64,000 nt of DNA from the NCBI GenBank assembly GCA_951812925.1, contig OX638370.1, forward strand, positions 104,174,897 to 104,238,896, read 5' to 3'. The DNA comes from Calliopum simillimum. Lineage: Eukaryota; Arthropoda; Insecta; Diptera; Lauxaniidae. Below are positions 1 through 11,868 of the stretch, piece after piece (position 1 is the stretch's first letter; the number at the start of each line of letters is the position of its first letter). The notes beneath the pieces are model-generated. The model saw only the letters and a list, made by a program, of their open reading frames with translations, was not told the DNA's origin and did no database searches. Position numbers and translations under genes: made by a program.

Positions 1-827
1 TTAAAAAAAGTTTAAAAATTTTGTAAAGAAAGAAAGTGTGCATCATTCTCTGCAAACTTTCCACCAATTTCAACTTTTTTTTAAAAAAAATTACTATTTT
101 CATTATTATACTGTTGTTGCAACATTTCGTCATTCTCCGTTTCATCATTCTCCGCCGGCCCTTTGCAGCATTTCATCATTCTCCATTTAGTAACCCTCCG
201 TATGGTTTTCTTTGTTGTTAGTTTTGCTTAAACTATTTATTTGAAAAATTAAAATTTAGTCTTAAAAAACTTAAATAAACTTTTCAAACATATCAAAACT
301 TTTAGGGTTTCCTTCCAACTGTATTTTCGAAAATTTTTTATAATTCTTACATTTTTTTTTGACTAAAGTAAAATTTTTGGTTTCAGAACAGCTCAGATAA
401 ACTTTTCTGAAATTGTACAAAAGTTTTCAGGGTCGCCACCTTGTTGTTTTTTTTTTGTTAGTTTTGTTTAAACCAAATTTCTGTCGATGAGTTTTTAACC
501 GATTTAAACTATTACTTTTTAGTGTGTTAAGTAAAACAAAAGAAAGATTTAAAATAAGGTTTTGAAAGCAACCATGTGGCAACCCTAAAAATTTATGTTG
601 GATTTTTCAAAAGTTTAATTAAGCGTTTTGAGAATAAAGTTTTATTTTATTTTTTTAAATAAATTGTTTAAGCGAAACTTGAAAAAAAAACATATGGCAA
701 CCCTGAAAGCTTATGTTCATTTTTAAAAAATGTTCCAGAGGTTCAGATTCCATAACTTTAAATGATAAAAAAAAATAAATGGGGACAAAAAAACGCATGT
801 TTTGGTGCATTTTTCGGAGATTTACCC
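1..827 (+). mobile_element. Family A fold-back element, right part, cut by window edge
   Basis: This is the right-hand half of a dispersed element that recurs five more times in the window. The right terminal inverted repeat at 804-827 is the reverse complement of the left end seen at 34990 and 49441 (GGGTGAGTCTCCGAAAAATG), with about two differences. Inside, blocks containing GGTTGCCACC in the left half and GGCAACCCT in the right half are inverted relative to each other, so the whole element is a large imperfect palindrome. No transposase is visible; it must be moved by an enzyme encoded elsewhere, superfamily unknown. The left end lies outside the window. Confidence 0.7.
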
Positions 828-1521
828 ATTTACAGCATGGTACTATTGTTCTGTATTTGCTGTAAGGTTCAATAATTTACATACGACCACTGTGCCCTGA
901 GAGTATACCTTTAAAAAGTTAAATGGCTTATAGTCACAGCTTTATAACCAGCGTTCATATAATTCATTCCATTTAGTTAATTTGGAAAAGTCATATCTTT
1001 TTCTCTGGAAAGAGACTTTTTTCAGAAGCAGCATGACTCTTTGTTTTTGTAAAGAATCCAACTTTTTAAAAATATATGAGTACAGTGAGGCCTTTTATTT
1101 TTAATAACATATTAGCACTATAGACATTAGTTCAATGATATCATTTACAAAATAAAAATGTGTCATATGCATGTAAGGATTTGTTGTCACGTTGATAGAA
1201 ATGCAGCAAACATTATTTAAGCAACTACCAAATGGATACTATGAAGAAAAAAATTGCAGGCAGAGCGGCCAAAATGATAGAAAAACGTTGAAAATTCTTA
1301 GGCTTATTTTCAAAAATGTTTAATATAATCGATTTGAATTACAACCATAATACTAAATTGCTTACGACGATCGTATTATAAAGTTATGAATCTTATAAAA
1401 CTAATCTTGCTCTGCTTGAGTTTAGTTTCCAATAATGTTGTTTGGTTGCAAATTCGACGTGTGCTATTAGCATTTAGTGGCATCAAAATACAACCCATAA
1501 TTTTTTTTTTGTCTGATCTAT
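828..1521. other. AT-rich non-coding stretch
   Basis: No gene, RNA or repeat structure is recognisable. A short sequence around 845-900 (ataatttacat, accactgtg) resembles part of 23610-23655, suggesting a shared old repeat, but this is weak. Confidence 0.4.
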
Positions 1522-2352
1522 GTGATTCGTAGTATTTCGACCTATAAATGTGCGTATGTAATGCACTGTAAGAAATACACATACATAATAAAAAATATCA
1601 TTAATGAACTACTTAGCATTGAGCAGAGAGTAAAAAATATCACAGTTTATTTACCTGCATTCACTTTATATATAATATTCTTTGAATTCTTTTACTATGG
1701 ATATCAATCATATCAACTGTGTGTGTTCAGTTGCCAGCGTAATCTTAATATTTCATTCTGTAGCAAAATTGCAAATGCCAGACATTCTAAAGAGATCAGT
1801 GATTTATATAAAAAATATTAAAGAAACTTTACCAATACTGCATGATGTGCAGCAAAAAATTTGGAAAACTTTTTCATGGTTTTACTCTTGACAACATTAA
1901 CAATTATCGGTAGTGTTTCCAATCTATATCAGTTTGAAGTTTTAATTACATCTACAAAGTGTCACGGTTTTGATAATACTACTCCGAAAATGCTTATATT
2001 GCTTAGATCACTTTTGGCTCAAATTGCTACACCTTGGTTAAATGTTTATATGATAGCATTTCTGAATGACATGATGGAAAGTGAAATCTCACTAATGACA
2101 GATAACATCATATTGGCTTTTCTAAGGCGAAATCGATTACTTTCGCACAAGGGTAGGGGTCGTTCGCATCAAAAGGTTGAACTGTTTCTTATTTGGAATA
2201 AACTAATCCCAAATGACTTTTGGATGCATAAGTTTGTTAAGTGGAATCGTCATTTTGCCTTGGTTTTTGTGATGACCTGTCTTTTATATACTTTTTCTAG
2301 CTTGCAATATCATCTATCTCTACTAAAGATGGTAGTTTTTTTAGAAATTTAA
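1522..2352 (+). pseudogene. Gustatory-receptor-like membrane protein relic (frameshifted)
   Basis: Three overlapping open stretches in two frames (1522-1700 frame 1, about 1682-1875 frame 2, about 1870-2352 frame 1) read as one hydrophobic multi-pass protein if two compensating frameshifts are allowed near 1690 and 1870. Across the second junction the text runs KIWKTFSWFY then LLTTLTIIGSVSN, a plausible membrane helix, followed by a charged loop with SEISLMTDN and a final hydrophobic segment. Length, multi-helix hydropathy and the amphipathic loop recall the 7tm_7 insect chemoreceptor (gustatory receptor) family, but the usual C-terminal TYhhhhhQ signature is not clear. The N-terminal part is missing. 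An unrelated multi-pass protein is the alternative; the coding character of the 1861-2352 stretch is better supported than the family name. Confidence 0.4.
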
Positions 2353-2465
2353 TAAAAAAACTTAATAAAACTTGATATTGTTGTGATGTTTTAATAATAT
2401 ATTTATCATTCTTTACTAAAAAAGTAAAGTAAAGTTGGTTATAATAACGGTGATCTGTTCTTATA

Positions 2466-3388
2466 CGAGATGTTTACATATGAAGCACTCCATGCCAAGT
2501 GTACCAGCTCAAAATTTTTTGTTCTCCAATTTCGCTCAAATTTGGCAATATGGTAGATCCGGTGTGCAAGAACAACAATCCGGGAGGATTTGGTCCTAGT
2601 ACCATTTGATGTTAAAATACAGGGTGTTGAAGTTGGCGTTTTTTGGCATTTTCATGAAAAGGGTGTTTTGATAAAACTAAGTTAATGATCCTATTCATTT
2701 AAAAGTGTTCTTTTTATAAAAAAATATTTCTTGGTGAAAAAAAATTTTTTACACTTAAAAATTTTTTTTTAAAAAAAGCCCCCTTCGTTTTTTTTTTAAA
2801 AGTACTTTAAATTAAAGCATAATTTATAAGCTTAAAATGATGTATGACTCAAGATGGGAGTTTTTGGCTTTTGAACGCCAGCGGAAGGCAAAAATCTTTT
2901 CTTACTCAAGAGGAAAGCATCTTACGAAAAAAGTGTACAAGGCATAAAATACTTAAAATCGTCCAAGCAATACGTGAGATTTTTTTTGGATGTTTTTTTT
3001 GGAAACTTTTTTTTTTTGAATAATTTTAGAAATTTTTTTTTCAAATTTTTTAAAAAATTACTCAAAAAAAAAAAAAAAAATTTTATTTTAACTTTCCAAA
3101 AAATTTCACACTTATTTCCTTGATGTTTCTAAGCATTTTATGCCTAGTACACTTTTTTCGTAAGATGCTTTCCTCTTGAGTAAAAAAAGATTTTTGCCTT
3201 CCGCGGGCGTTCAAAAGCCAAAAACTCCCTGTATTTTAACAACAAATGGTGCTAGGACCAAATCCTCCCGGATTGTTGTTCTTGCACATCGGATCTACCG
3301 TATTGCCAAATTTGACCGAAATCGGAGAAAAAAAAATTTTGAGCTGGTACACTTGGCATGGAGTGTTTATAAGCCTGTACATTTCTGA
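2466..3388. mobile_element. Fold-back element, about 920 bp
   Basis: Long imperfect terminal inverted repeats pair 2466-2625 with 3228-3388 (shared: actccatgccaagtgtacca, ggaggatttggtccta). A second inverted pair joins 2846-2965 with 3125-3235 (shared: ctcaagaggaaagcatctta). The centre is poly-T and poly-A. The arms carry many point differences, so the copy is not recent. No open reading frame of note; probably a non-autonomous DNA transposon (MITE or fold-back type). Confidence 0.75.
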
Positions 3389-5285
3389 CCAAACTTTTTC
3401 TCGAAAACGACAAAAGCAATCACAATAAAGCTTGAGCTAATTATGATATAAGCATGGAATGAAGAATGAGCTGTTTTTTGGCTTTATATATAGGGGAATA
3501 GTGTTGCCTACGGGCATGGGCCAGGTGTGGACACCCCCCATTACTTTTGACAGAAAAAAAAATACGGCTGTTCTGACAAATGTTAAGAGCGTGTTATGAC
3601 AGCACAAAGTTTTTGTGCATATACCAGAGCAAACAGACTTATTTACTTTGTGCTGAGAAGAAAACAATTTTTGAATAAGTGAAAGTCAACACAAAAGTTT
3701 TTTTCAATAATTTTCCAAGTGCGATAAATCAAAGTGAATCAATCGAAAAGCTGAATGCAATCTATATTTATGCAGTAAATTTATTATGTTTTGTGATTCA
3801 AAACCGAATCTAACGAAAATGTTCACAAAACAGAGTTTGCTTATTGATTTTCAAAGTAGCTGCCAAGGTCGGTTGTGGGCACACCTCTTTTTTATTTAAT
3901 GCGTGTGATTTACTGAAATGTCGTCGTGGATGTTTAAAGATATCACAAAAAAAAGTTGATTTCATTAAGTGTGGGTGGTAAGGTGGCATACCACTTTGTA
4001 AGAAATCTCGGTTTCGAATTTCCAGACAAGTAGACCGAAGAGAAGATGGCGCTAATAGATTGGTACAAAAAAATCATGCTTGGCAAAAGAGTAATGTCAA
4101 CAAGGGCTAGAAATTACATCACTTAGCCGGCTAAGTCTGCAAAACACTTGATCTGGCATTGACGCCGAAGACAATCAAGTCTGGTTTCAGGGCAACAGGC
4201 ATGATGCCATTTCATCCAGACGTTTTCAGTGTCGCTGATTTTGTTGAAGCCGTTGAGAGAATTTGTTGAATTTTTGTGAGTAAATAGTTGCAAAATAAAT
4301 AAATTTTGCTTTCTTCTCCATTTGATTGCGTTTTGCTTCATATTTTCCTATTTTTAGCCGCTTTCCTAAGGGTGCCTACAACCGAACCAAACATTTTTTT
4401 ACCTCAAAATTGATCAATTCACTATTTATTTTATATAATTTTACCAACTGACGAAATCAATATACTTTCTTCACCAGTAGGTAGCTAAGGTCTCTAGTTT
4501 TCGATTGTTACTTACATATCTGCATAATATACATTTGGGGAAAAGTTATGAGTCGAAAACAAAAAGGTGCCCACATCCGGCACTCTTCCACTAAATTTTT
4601 CTGTTCTATGAAAAAAAAAAAAAAAAAAACCAATACAATTTACTAACATTTTTCCTTTGGCCTTACCGTGGGCATGAGGAATCGATACTAAATAAATTCA
4701 ATGCTGTCATTTCACGTTCCACGGCTATTAGAACCGCTTGCTTCCTCGCTCGTTTACTCCGTCTCGCTGTCGTGGCGCACTTCTGACACTAATGGATTTC
4801 TTAATGGATCATTAGGTCAGTGAAGTGGAGACGGAGTGAGTCAATGCGTGTGTGTGTGTGCGTTATTGTCCCAAATATGGACAAATCCAATGGAAAGTAA
4901 TCTTAACCCAGTCAACGTGCTGCGTGGTCAGTGTTAATTATGCGCGTTTTAATGCGGTCGCAACGATTGTTTGGCAGCGAGCTCCGCCACCAGAACACGC
5001 CCAATACATTTCAATACAAATTGCACACTAAACGGATCTAAAATGGACTGAACGAACTGAATTGGATGGGTCTTTAATTTGTAGTTTTATAGCGTTGTTT
5101 TGTCTGTCCGTACATTTGTTTGTTTTTTCCTTCACTTTCGCTATTTAAGTGTCTGATGTTGTTGTTGCTAAAACTGGTTAAATTGTTGCTATTTAAAGGA
5201 ATATTACGGATTTACACGTGTCGGCCATAAATAACAAACTACAAAAGCAACCGACCATCGTGGAACTCATCGTCGTTGTGTAGCA
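3389..5285. other. Non-coding stretch, GC-richer after 4680
   Basis: No gene recognised in 3389-4680, which is AT-rich and contains a 20-bp poly-A run near 4610. From about 4680 to 5285 the sequence is richer in GC and lacks obvious repeats apart from a short TG run at 4849-4862. It could be regulatory or 5' untranslated DNA for the possible exon at 5286, which is inference from position only. Confidence 0.3.
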
Positions 5286-5516
5286 ATGGAGATGGTGGTC
5301 ATCGGAATGCAAAGACAGCGCATATTTTCGCCATGTTTACATTTAGTGGCAGTTAGTTACTTAGTTGTCTACTGCCTTGCCCAACTCAATCCAAATGATG
5401 AGCCGCCAACTCCCATATTTTGCACTGAAGAATGCACAAGGAAGGAACCTCTTAGACGGGTCGGCTCGGGAAATGAGGTTGCGTTATCTGTTTGCATTTC
5501 TTTGGCCGTAAATTAG
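5286..5516 (+). CDS. Possible first coding exon of a secreted or membrane protein
   Basis: The start codon sits in a fly-like context (tagcaATGG) in non-repetitive, GC-richer DNA. The product begins with a basic segment, then a hydrophobic run around residues 14-32 (LHLVAVSYLVVYCLA) that looks like a signal peptide, then a hydrophilic segment QLNPNDEPPTPIFCTEECT with two closely spaced cysteines. The open frame stops at 5516, but a possible splice donor (gaggttgcg) lies near 5476, which would leave about 63 codons here. The donor is weak. I do not recognise the protein. No downstream exon was identified in the window, so this may be the leading exon of a gene with a long first intron, or chance. 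Confidence 0.25.
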   Translation: MEMVVIGMQRQRIFSPCLHLVAVSYLVVYCLAQLNPNDEPPTPIFCTEECTRKEPLRRVGSGNEVALSVCISLAVN

Positions 5517-6934
5517 CTGGACTGTGTCTTTACTTACAGTTGATATGCTTGCGGGTGGTGGTGGCTTGGTTCAACCTACCGCACTCAAAGTTCGCTGGAA
5601 TTCCATATCGTAAATATTGACCCAAATATTTTTGTTGGATATCGCTTAAGATTTACGACAAGAAATTTTGTTTTGTGTTTTTTTTTTTATTTTTTTTCAT
5701 CATCCCACTTTCTTCTTCTTTCGCTGTTCTTCTTCTTGGGCGTTTTCGAAGCAAACCACCTTCATTCCTGACTAATTGAAATTTATTCACTGGCCTGTCT
5801 ACCAACTCCTCCTGCTTAATCCTGGCCCGACTGCTCTTGGCTGTTAGTTCAATATTGAAACTCTAATACTTTATAATTAAATTTCGCAAGATACACGCAG
5901 ACATGGACACACTGACACTAGCACTAACACAGTGAAACAAGTACTGCTAAATGTTAAGCAGCTAAGGCCTATTGCGGAGGCGTTGCATGGCTGGCCGGGC
6001 ATCTTCTTGCCTGAGGCCGATAGCTGGCAAAAGCGTTCAATGTAAACTTCAATTGGGTTTTGGTTTCTTCAGCTTTTTCCGGTCACGTTCTTCTTGTTTT
6101 TAATTAAAATTTAAAACTTTTCTAACAACAGCAACACCAACAACAGCAACAGCAATACAAATAAAAAACAACAATTGAAAGAAAAAGGAAGAAAAAATCC
6201 AATTACGACACCCAAAGAAAATCAGAAAAATAAAAATCCTGTTGCGTATCTTTTTGTCACTTTTTTATTGGGAATTGTTATATTTCTTTCCCCCTTTCCC
6301 TTCGTGCACTGCCAATCATTTCAATTAAGCGACAACAACGCACATCGTAACGACGGGTAAAAGCTTTTCATGCGGTGCGTGCGATGGATTTTCCTGTACA
6401 ACAAACTGAGCCATTGGATCAGTTTAAGATCTTGTGTTTTTTCTTTGGGAATTACTGCAAATTAAATGTTTTGCTCCATTTCACTTAGATTTCAATTTAT
6501 TCTTCTTCTTTAATTTTACTATGCCCCATACAAGTTTTTCGTAGGAAATACATGTACAGATAATGCAGATTGGATTCACTTCGAACCTCATACATACATA
6601 TGAACTGCTATAAAATGTATAGGGTGTATTTCATAAGTTTGCGAAGCTTCTAGGAGGTGATAGATGAGGCCTAGACTATGAAAAGATTACACCTGAGGGG
6701 TCTAAATTGTACTCCTGGAGAGTGAAACTGACTTTATGACTTGTTTTAGAAAAACATTTTTCTTGGGTCTCCCTAGCGTTTTAGAGAAACTATTTTTTGT
6801 ACAAAACTTTTAGCTAATTGTATGAGCTTTCTAAAAGTGTATTTGGTTTATAGGATTACGTAATGTTTTAAACCTTTAAACTGATATTTTAATTTTTTCC
6901 CCCTATTTTTTGACTTCGACGGCCATTTTAATTT
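5517..6934. other. Non-coding stretch
   Basis: Non-repetitive sequence with poly-T near 5680, a CAACAGCAAC opa-like run at 6128-6155 and AT-rich flanks. An open frame at 6175-6360 (61 codons, start in a poly-A-rich tract) has one hydrophobic segment but no recognisable homology and is not called. Confidence 0.3.
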
Positions 6935-7487
6935 GGCCAAACATTAAATACCCTACACTGCAGTATTTTTAAAATTTTGCTCATATGGGAGGTGCTATGC
7001 CCTCTTGTCCGAGTTCACCCAGTTTTTGTTTAGAGCTTGCATTTATAGTTTTTAGTGTCTGAGTGAAAAACTTTTTCAGTATAGCGTTTTGAAGCTTTTG
7101 CTTATATAGGAGGAGCCACGCCCTTTTGTCCGTGTTCGTCTAGTTTTAGCTTAGAGCGTGCATTTATTGTATTTAGTATTTGAGTGAAGTTTGGTTGGCG
7201 GTAGGCGTGTCCGTTGACCGATTTCGCTCATTTTCAATCCCCCGAGCTAACTTTGACGACGGAGGCAGAGTACCAAATTTCATTGAATTATCTTGCTCAG
7301 TTTTTCCAAAAAGTGTATTTCAACACACAGCCAGCCAGCCAGCCAGCCAGACAGACGGACATGGCTATATCGACTCAGGAGGTGACGCTGATCAAGAATA
7401 TATACACTTTTCTATATCTGCCACGCCTCCTTCTCTGCATTACAAACGGAAGGACAAAGTGAATATACCCTGGGTGTAGGGTATATA
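6935..7487 (+). mobile_element. Family B element, copy 1
   Basis: It runs from the TACCCTACACTGCAG block (from 6949) to the palindromic end TATACCCTGGGTGTAGGGTATA. It contains a short CCAG tandem run (7329-7352) followed by a block (gacggacatggctatatcg, gctgatcaagaatatata) that is shared with the four other copies and, as I recall, with dispersed repeats in other flies. It also carries sub-repeats with the text CTCCCATATA / GGGCGTGGC. No protein of its own: the overlapping open frames at 7180-7479 are products of the repeat. It lies head to head with the next copy, 20 bp away. Confidence 0.7.
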
Positions 7488-7507
7488 AAGGTTTTACCAT
7501 CTGTTTT

Positions 7508-8470
7508 TATACCCTACACCCAGGGTATATTCACTTTGTCCTTCCGTTTGTAACGCAGAGAAGACGGCGTGGCAGATATAGAAAAGTATATATATTCTTG
7601 ATCAGCGTCACCTTCTGAGTCGATATAGCCATGTCCGTCTGTCTGGCTGGCTGGCTGGCTGGCTGGCTGGGTGTGTGTGGAAATACATTTTTTGGGAAAA
7701 CTGAGCAACATAATTCAATGAATTTTGATGCACAGCCTCCGTCGTTAAAGTTAGCTCGTGGGATTGAAACTGAGCAAAATCGGTCAACGGCCACGCCTAC
7801 CGCCCATACGAAAAATATATTCAAAATGCAATAATAACAGCATTATTCGCAATAACAGAAGCAAAATACACATAAATACTAGGAAAAGTAAATATAAGCT
7901 CTGAGCAAAAACAAGGCGAATTCGGACTAGAGGGCGTGGCACCTCCCATACAAACAAAAGTTTCAAAATGTTATACGGAAAGCATTTTTTGAGATAACCC
8001 AACCAAATTACACTCAAACACTCGGATCTATAAATGCATGCTATACGCAAGATCTAGGTAAACTCAGACAAGAGGGCGTGGCACCTCCCATATAAGCAAA
8101 TGTTTCAAAATTATATAATGAAAGTGTTTTTGGAGATAATCCAACTAAATTTCACTCAAACACGAAGAACATTAATTGCAAACTCTGAGCTTAAAGTAGG
8201 TGAAGTAGGATTAGAGGGCGTGGCACCTCCCATATAAGCGGAAGTCTCAAAATGCTATACTGAAAGATTTTTTAAAGAAAACCTAACCGAATTTTACTCA
8301 AACACTCAGAACAGTAAATGCAAGCTCTACGCAAAATCAAGGTAAGCTCGGAGGTAAGGGCGTGGCACTTCCCATATAAGCAATTTGTTCTTATACTCTC
8401 CTAATAATATACTTGAAATGCAGTGTAAGGTATTTAGTTTTTGGCCAGGCCAAAGATACCACCCTTACTA
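7508..8470 (-). mobile_element. Family B element, copy 2
   Basis: Reverse-oriented copy, starting with TATACCCTACACCCAGGG at 7508 and ending with CACCCTTACTAG at about 8470. It contains four tandem sub-repeats with a period of 142-149 bp, each including GAGGGCGTGGCAC followed by CTCCCATAYAARC (starts near 7922, 8071, 8213 and 8358). The copy is longer than copy 1 because it keeps more sub-repeats. Coding capacity is absent. Confidence 0.7.
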
Positions 8471-8528
8471 GTTATATTTTTTTTGGAATCCTTGCTAAAT
8501 TTCCTTTAATTTGGGTGCATTTAGTAAA

Positions 8529-8690
8529 CCAATTTATTAATTTGAGGTCAGAAAAAAATATTTTTCAAGAACATTCCGAAAGCTCCAGTAGATAAAAAGC
8601 AGCGTATGCAGCGCAACGCATACGAGTAACCCGTGCGTTACATAGAAAAGTATTTTTTCTGACCTCACATTATAAAATTGGTATGATAAA
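8529..8690. repeat. Small inverted repeat with nested hairpin
   Basis: Arms at about 8529-8566 and 8646-8690 pair (accaatttattaatttgagg with the reverse of cctcacattataaaattggt, plus ggtcagaaaaaa). Within the loop, CGTATGC at 8604-8610 pairs with GCATACG at 8621-8627. It could be a tiny MITE or a structured RNA; nothing in the sequence decides between them. Confidence 0.5.
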
Positions 8691-9036
8691 TGTTATGTGT
8701 ACTATTTCAGAGAAAATTAATACGGATTTAAAAAAAAAAATATAAAAAAAAGTTAATGGAATCTTTTTTATACGAAAATGGCCACTAAAGTTAAAAAATT
8801 GGAAAAAAATTGAAAGAATCAAATTTAAAGTCCAGAACTATTATTTATATAATTTTCCATTGAATACTCTTCTGGAACACATTGACACCTAAAGGCTCAG
8901 GCTACAAAAAAGACGTCAAAAAGACCCATAATAACAGAAGTTCTAAAAAATTTTCCTTGTGTGATTTCATTACGAATTTCAGAGGATAAGAGTCAAATTT
9001 CGAAAATAAGAAACTTTTGGTAATTCAAACTAAAAA

Positions 9037-9560
9037 CTAGTAATAGTGTAACCTTTGGCCTGGCCAAACATTAAGTACCCTACACTGCAGTATTTTTGAA
9101 ATTTTGATATATGATGCCACGCCCTCTTTTCCGAGTTCTCTCGGTTTTCGCGCAGAGCTTTCATTTATAGTTCTTAGTGTCTAATTGAAATTTGGTTGAA
9201 TTATCTCAAAAAACGCTTTTAGTACAGCGTTTTGAAGCTTTTTTTTATATGGAAAGTGACACGCCCTCTTGGGTGAATTCGCCCAGTTTTTTTTTTCAAA
9301 GCTTGCGCTTACAATTCGAGGTGTTTATGTGTATTTGGTTGCATTGTCGTGAAAAATACTCCTAAAGTTGCATTTTGAATATATTTTTTGTATGGGCGGT
9401 GGGGGTGTCCGTTGACCGATTTCGATCATTTTCAATTCCACGAGTTATCATGCATTTCCACGCACAGCCAGCCAGCCAGACAAACGGACATGGTTATATC
9501 AACTCAAAAGGTGGCGCTGATCAAGAATTTACACATATACTTTTCAATATCTGTCCATTA
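9037..9560 (+). mobile_element. Family B element, copy 3 (3' truncated)
   Basis: It begins at the full outer end (ctagtaatagtgtaaccttt) followed by the GTACCCTACACTGCAG block, keeps two sub-repeats and the gacggacatggTTATATCAA block, and is broken off near 9560 before the TATACCC palindrome. Point changes make it older than copies 2 and 5. Confidence 0.6.
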
Positions 9561-9752
9561 CAAAACGCCAGAGACCAAGAAACAATCAAGATAGTGGATT
9601 TCTTTGATAGGAAATGCACCAAAAAAGGCTAAGGTGCCAATCAACAAGATCATGTTCACTGTTTTTTGGAAAGCACGCGGTATCATTCAAATTGATAAGC
9701 TTGAAAGGGATAGAACGATCTCCGCTGAATATTATTCCGCGCTTTAGAATAG

Positions 9753-11868
9753 ATATATGGGTGATTCTCAGATAACTGTACTTTTTGTGTCCTCTGGCGA
9801 TTTCACCTATACAGTAGGCTTTTTTATCACAAAAAATGACGCTATAAGTTAGAAACTATGCTTTTCTAATAGAGCGTATCAATTTTACCACCAAATAATT
9901 ATTGGTCTACTGTGAAAGTTTGCAAATATACCCCAAATGTCACAAACGTGGCATGTCCTACCCCTACTTTTTATACATAAAACGATGAAAAACTACCAAA
10001 AAACGGAAATGGAACAGAAAACAAGTTACTACACATATTAAGTAAATACTTAAGGTTACATTATTCTGAGCTCATCTGCAGTTTTAAATAATTTTTAGAG
10101 GGCACAATTTCGAATTGAAAACTGTCCCCTAGTTTTGGAAAAAAAAAATTTCTTGAAAGCATTATGCTACTACTGCATGGTACTACTGTTTCAGTCAATA
10201 GATTGCGATACATATGCATTAATTCTGATCACTATCTATCAACCAAAGGTTATCATGTCCAGACGCGTCCAAAAAAAATCTGTTTGTGTTTTATAGGGCA
10301 GTTTATAAACAAAAACAGTTTTTTTAAAAAATTATGGTCACAAACGTGGCACTCGGCACTCCCAGGTCGTACATTTTATTTTATGCATGAAACAATTTTT
10401 TTGTAGGATTTGCAGACATGACCCCAAATTCTTTCGGAAAAATCTTGAACTCAAAGGCGTGCTTTACAATGAGCGATAAACTACAAAAATGTCACAAACG
10501 TGGCGCATCAAAAATGTCACAAACGTGGCACTTTTTGTCAGTCTTCGAAAAACATATTTCGATATAAAGTTTGAGTATACAGATGTTAAGTTGAAGGCTA
10601 TTAGTTATGTTTTTAATACAAAAATGTTTCTACACCATCAGAATCTTGAGTTATCCTTGCTCAAAAGTGAAAAAATCACTGTTTTGACATCTATTTAAAG
10701 CTATACAACAAAAACAACAACAAGTAAAATTAATTTCTGTCAATAGATTCAGACAGCCAAATTTATTGTCAACAAGACATAATTTACCGTTTTTCAATTG
10801 GATTCCCAGCTTCCGAGTTATAAGCGTTTAAAGTAAGGACATCTTTCGATAACATACAAAGGATTTTTCGAGACCGAAAAGTTACAAAAAATCAAGTCTT
10901 ATTATTTTTATCAAAAAAATATTTAATTATAAAAATTTCGTGACCTCGCAGACCATAATCGCATGAAAAATGACAGTTCTATGCTAGATTTAGTGAATGA
11001 CCCTACTAAACTATTGCTTTGCAAATTAACAGAATTAAAATTTCATCTGCTCATTCACTAAATCTACAATAGAGCCTTATTTTTTCATCCGATTTTAGTC
11101 TGCAAGGGCTTAAAATTTTTGTGATAAATTATATTTTTGATAAAAATAATAAAACATACCATTTTTGTTAATTTTTCGGTCCAGAAAATCCTTTGTGTGT
11201 TATTGAGAGGTATCCTTTTTTTAAAGGCTTATAACTCGGAAACTAGGAATCCAATTGAAAAACGGTAAAATATATCTTGTGGACAATAAATTTGGCTATC
11301 TGAATCCATTGACAGAAATTAATTTTACTTCTTGCTGTTTTAGTTAAGTAGATGTCAAAACTGTGATTTTTTCACTTTTGAGCAAGGATAACTAAGGATA
11401 CTAGTGTAATAGAAAAAAATCAAGATCAGATTCGTATTTAGGAGATCCTAATCCATCATAAACGGCTATAAAAACAGAGGACAGGGAACCATAGTTGATC
11501 TTTAGGGCGTTAGGGTATAAAAAAAAAATGGACCACCGGAGACATGACACGGTTGCAAAATTAGTCATGAAGTGTAAATTTGTCATTATATGCAATATAT
11601 CTCTCATCAAAACGCTTCAAAACCATAATTTTTCCATACTGTGGCTAAAATGTCACAAACGTGGCAATTTGGTCACAAACGTGGCAGCAAAATTTCTTAA
11701 TTTCGACCTCAAAGCCGTAAATTCACACTTGTTGTTGATCTACTTAAAAGGTGAGTTTTAAGAGTGTGTTTACACAAGATAGCATGAAAAAACTTGCAAA
11801 AATCCAAAAAAAAAATCTGCCAATTTTACAACTCGAAAAAGCACAGTTATCTAAGAATCACCCATATA
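9753..11868. mobile_element. Family C 2.1-kb fold-back element with repeated 15-bp motif
   Basis: Terminal inverted repeats: ATATATGGGTGATTCTCAGA at 9753 pairs with the end of the reverse strand at 11868 (one mismatch in the first 20). An inner palindrome has arms of about 370 bp (10640-11006 and 11050-11405) around a loop of about 44 bp. Six copies of GTCACAAACGTGGCA, one with a last-base change, stand at 9939, 10337, 10491, 10516, 11652 and 11672, all in the same orientation and outside the inner palindrome. Such clustered sub-terminal motifs are typical of transposase-binding sites, which is inference here. No protein is encoded. Confidence 0.75.
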
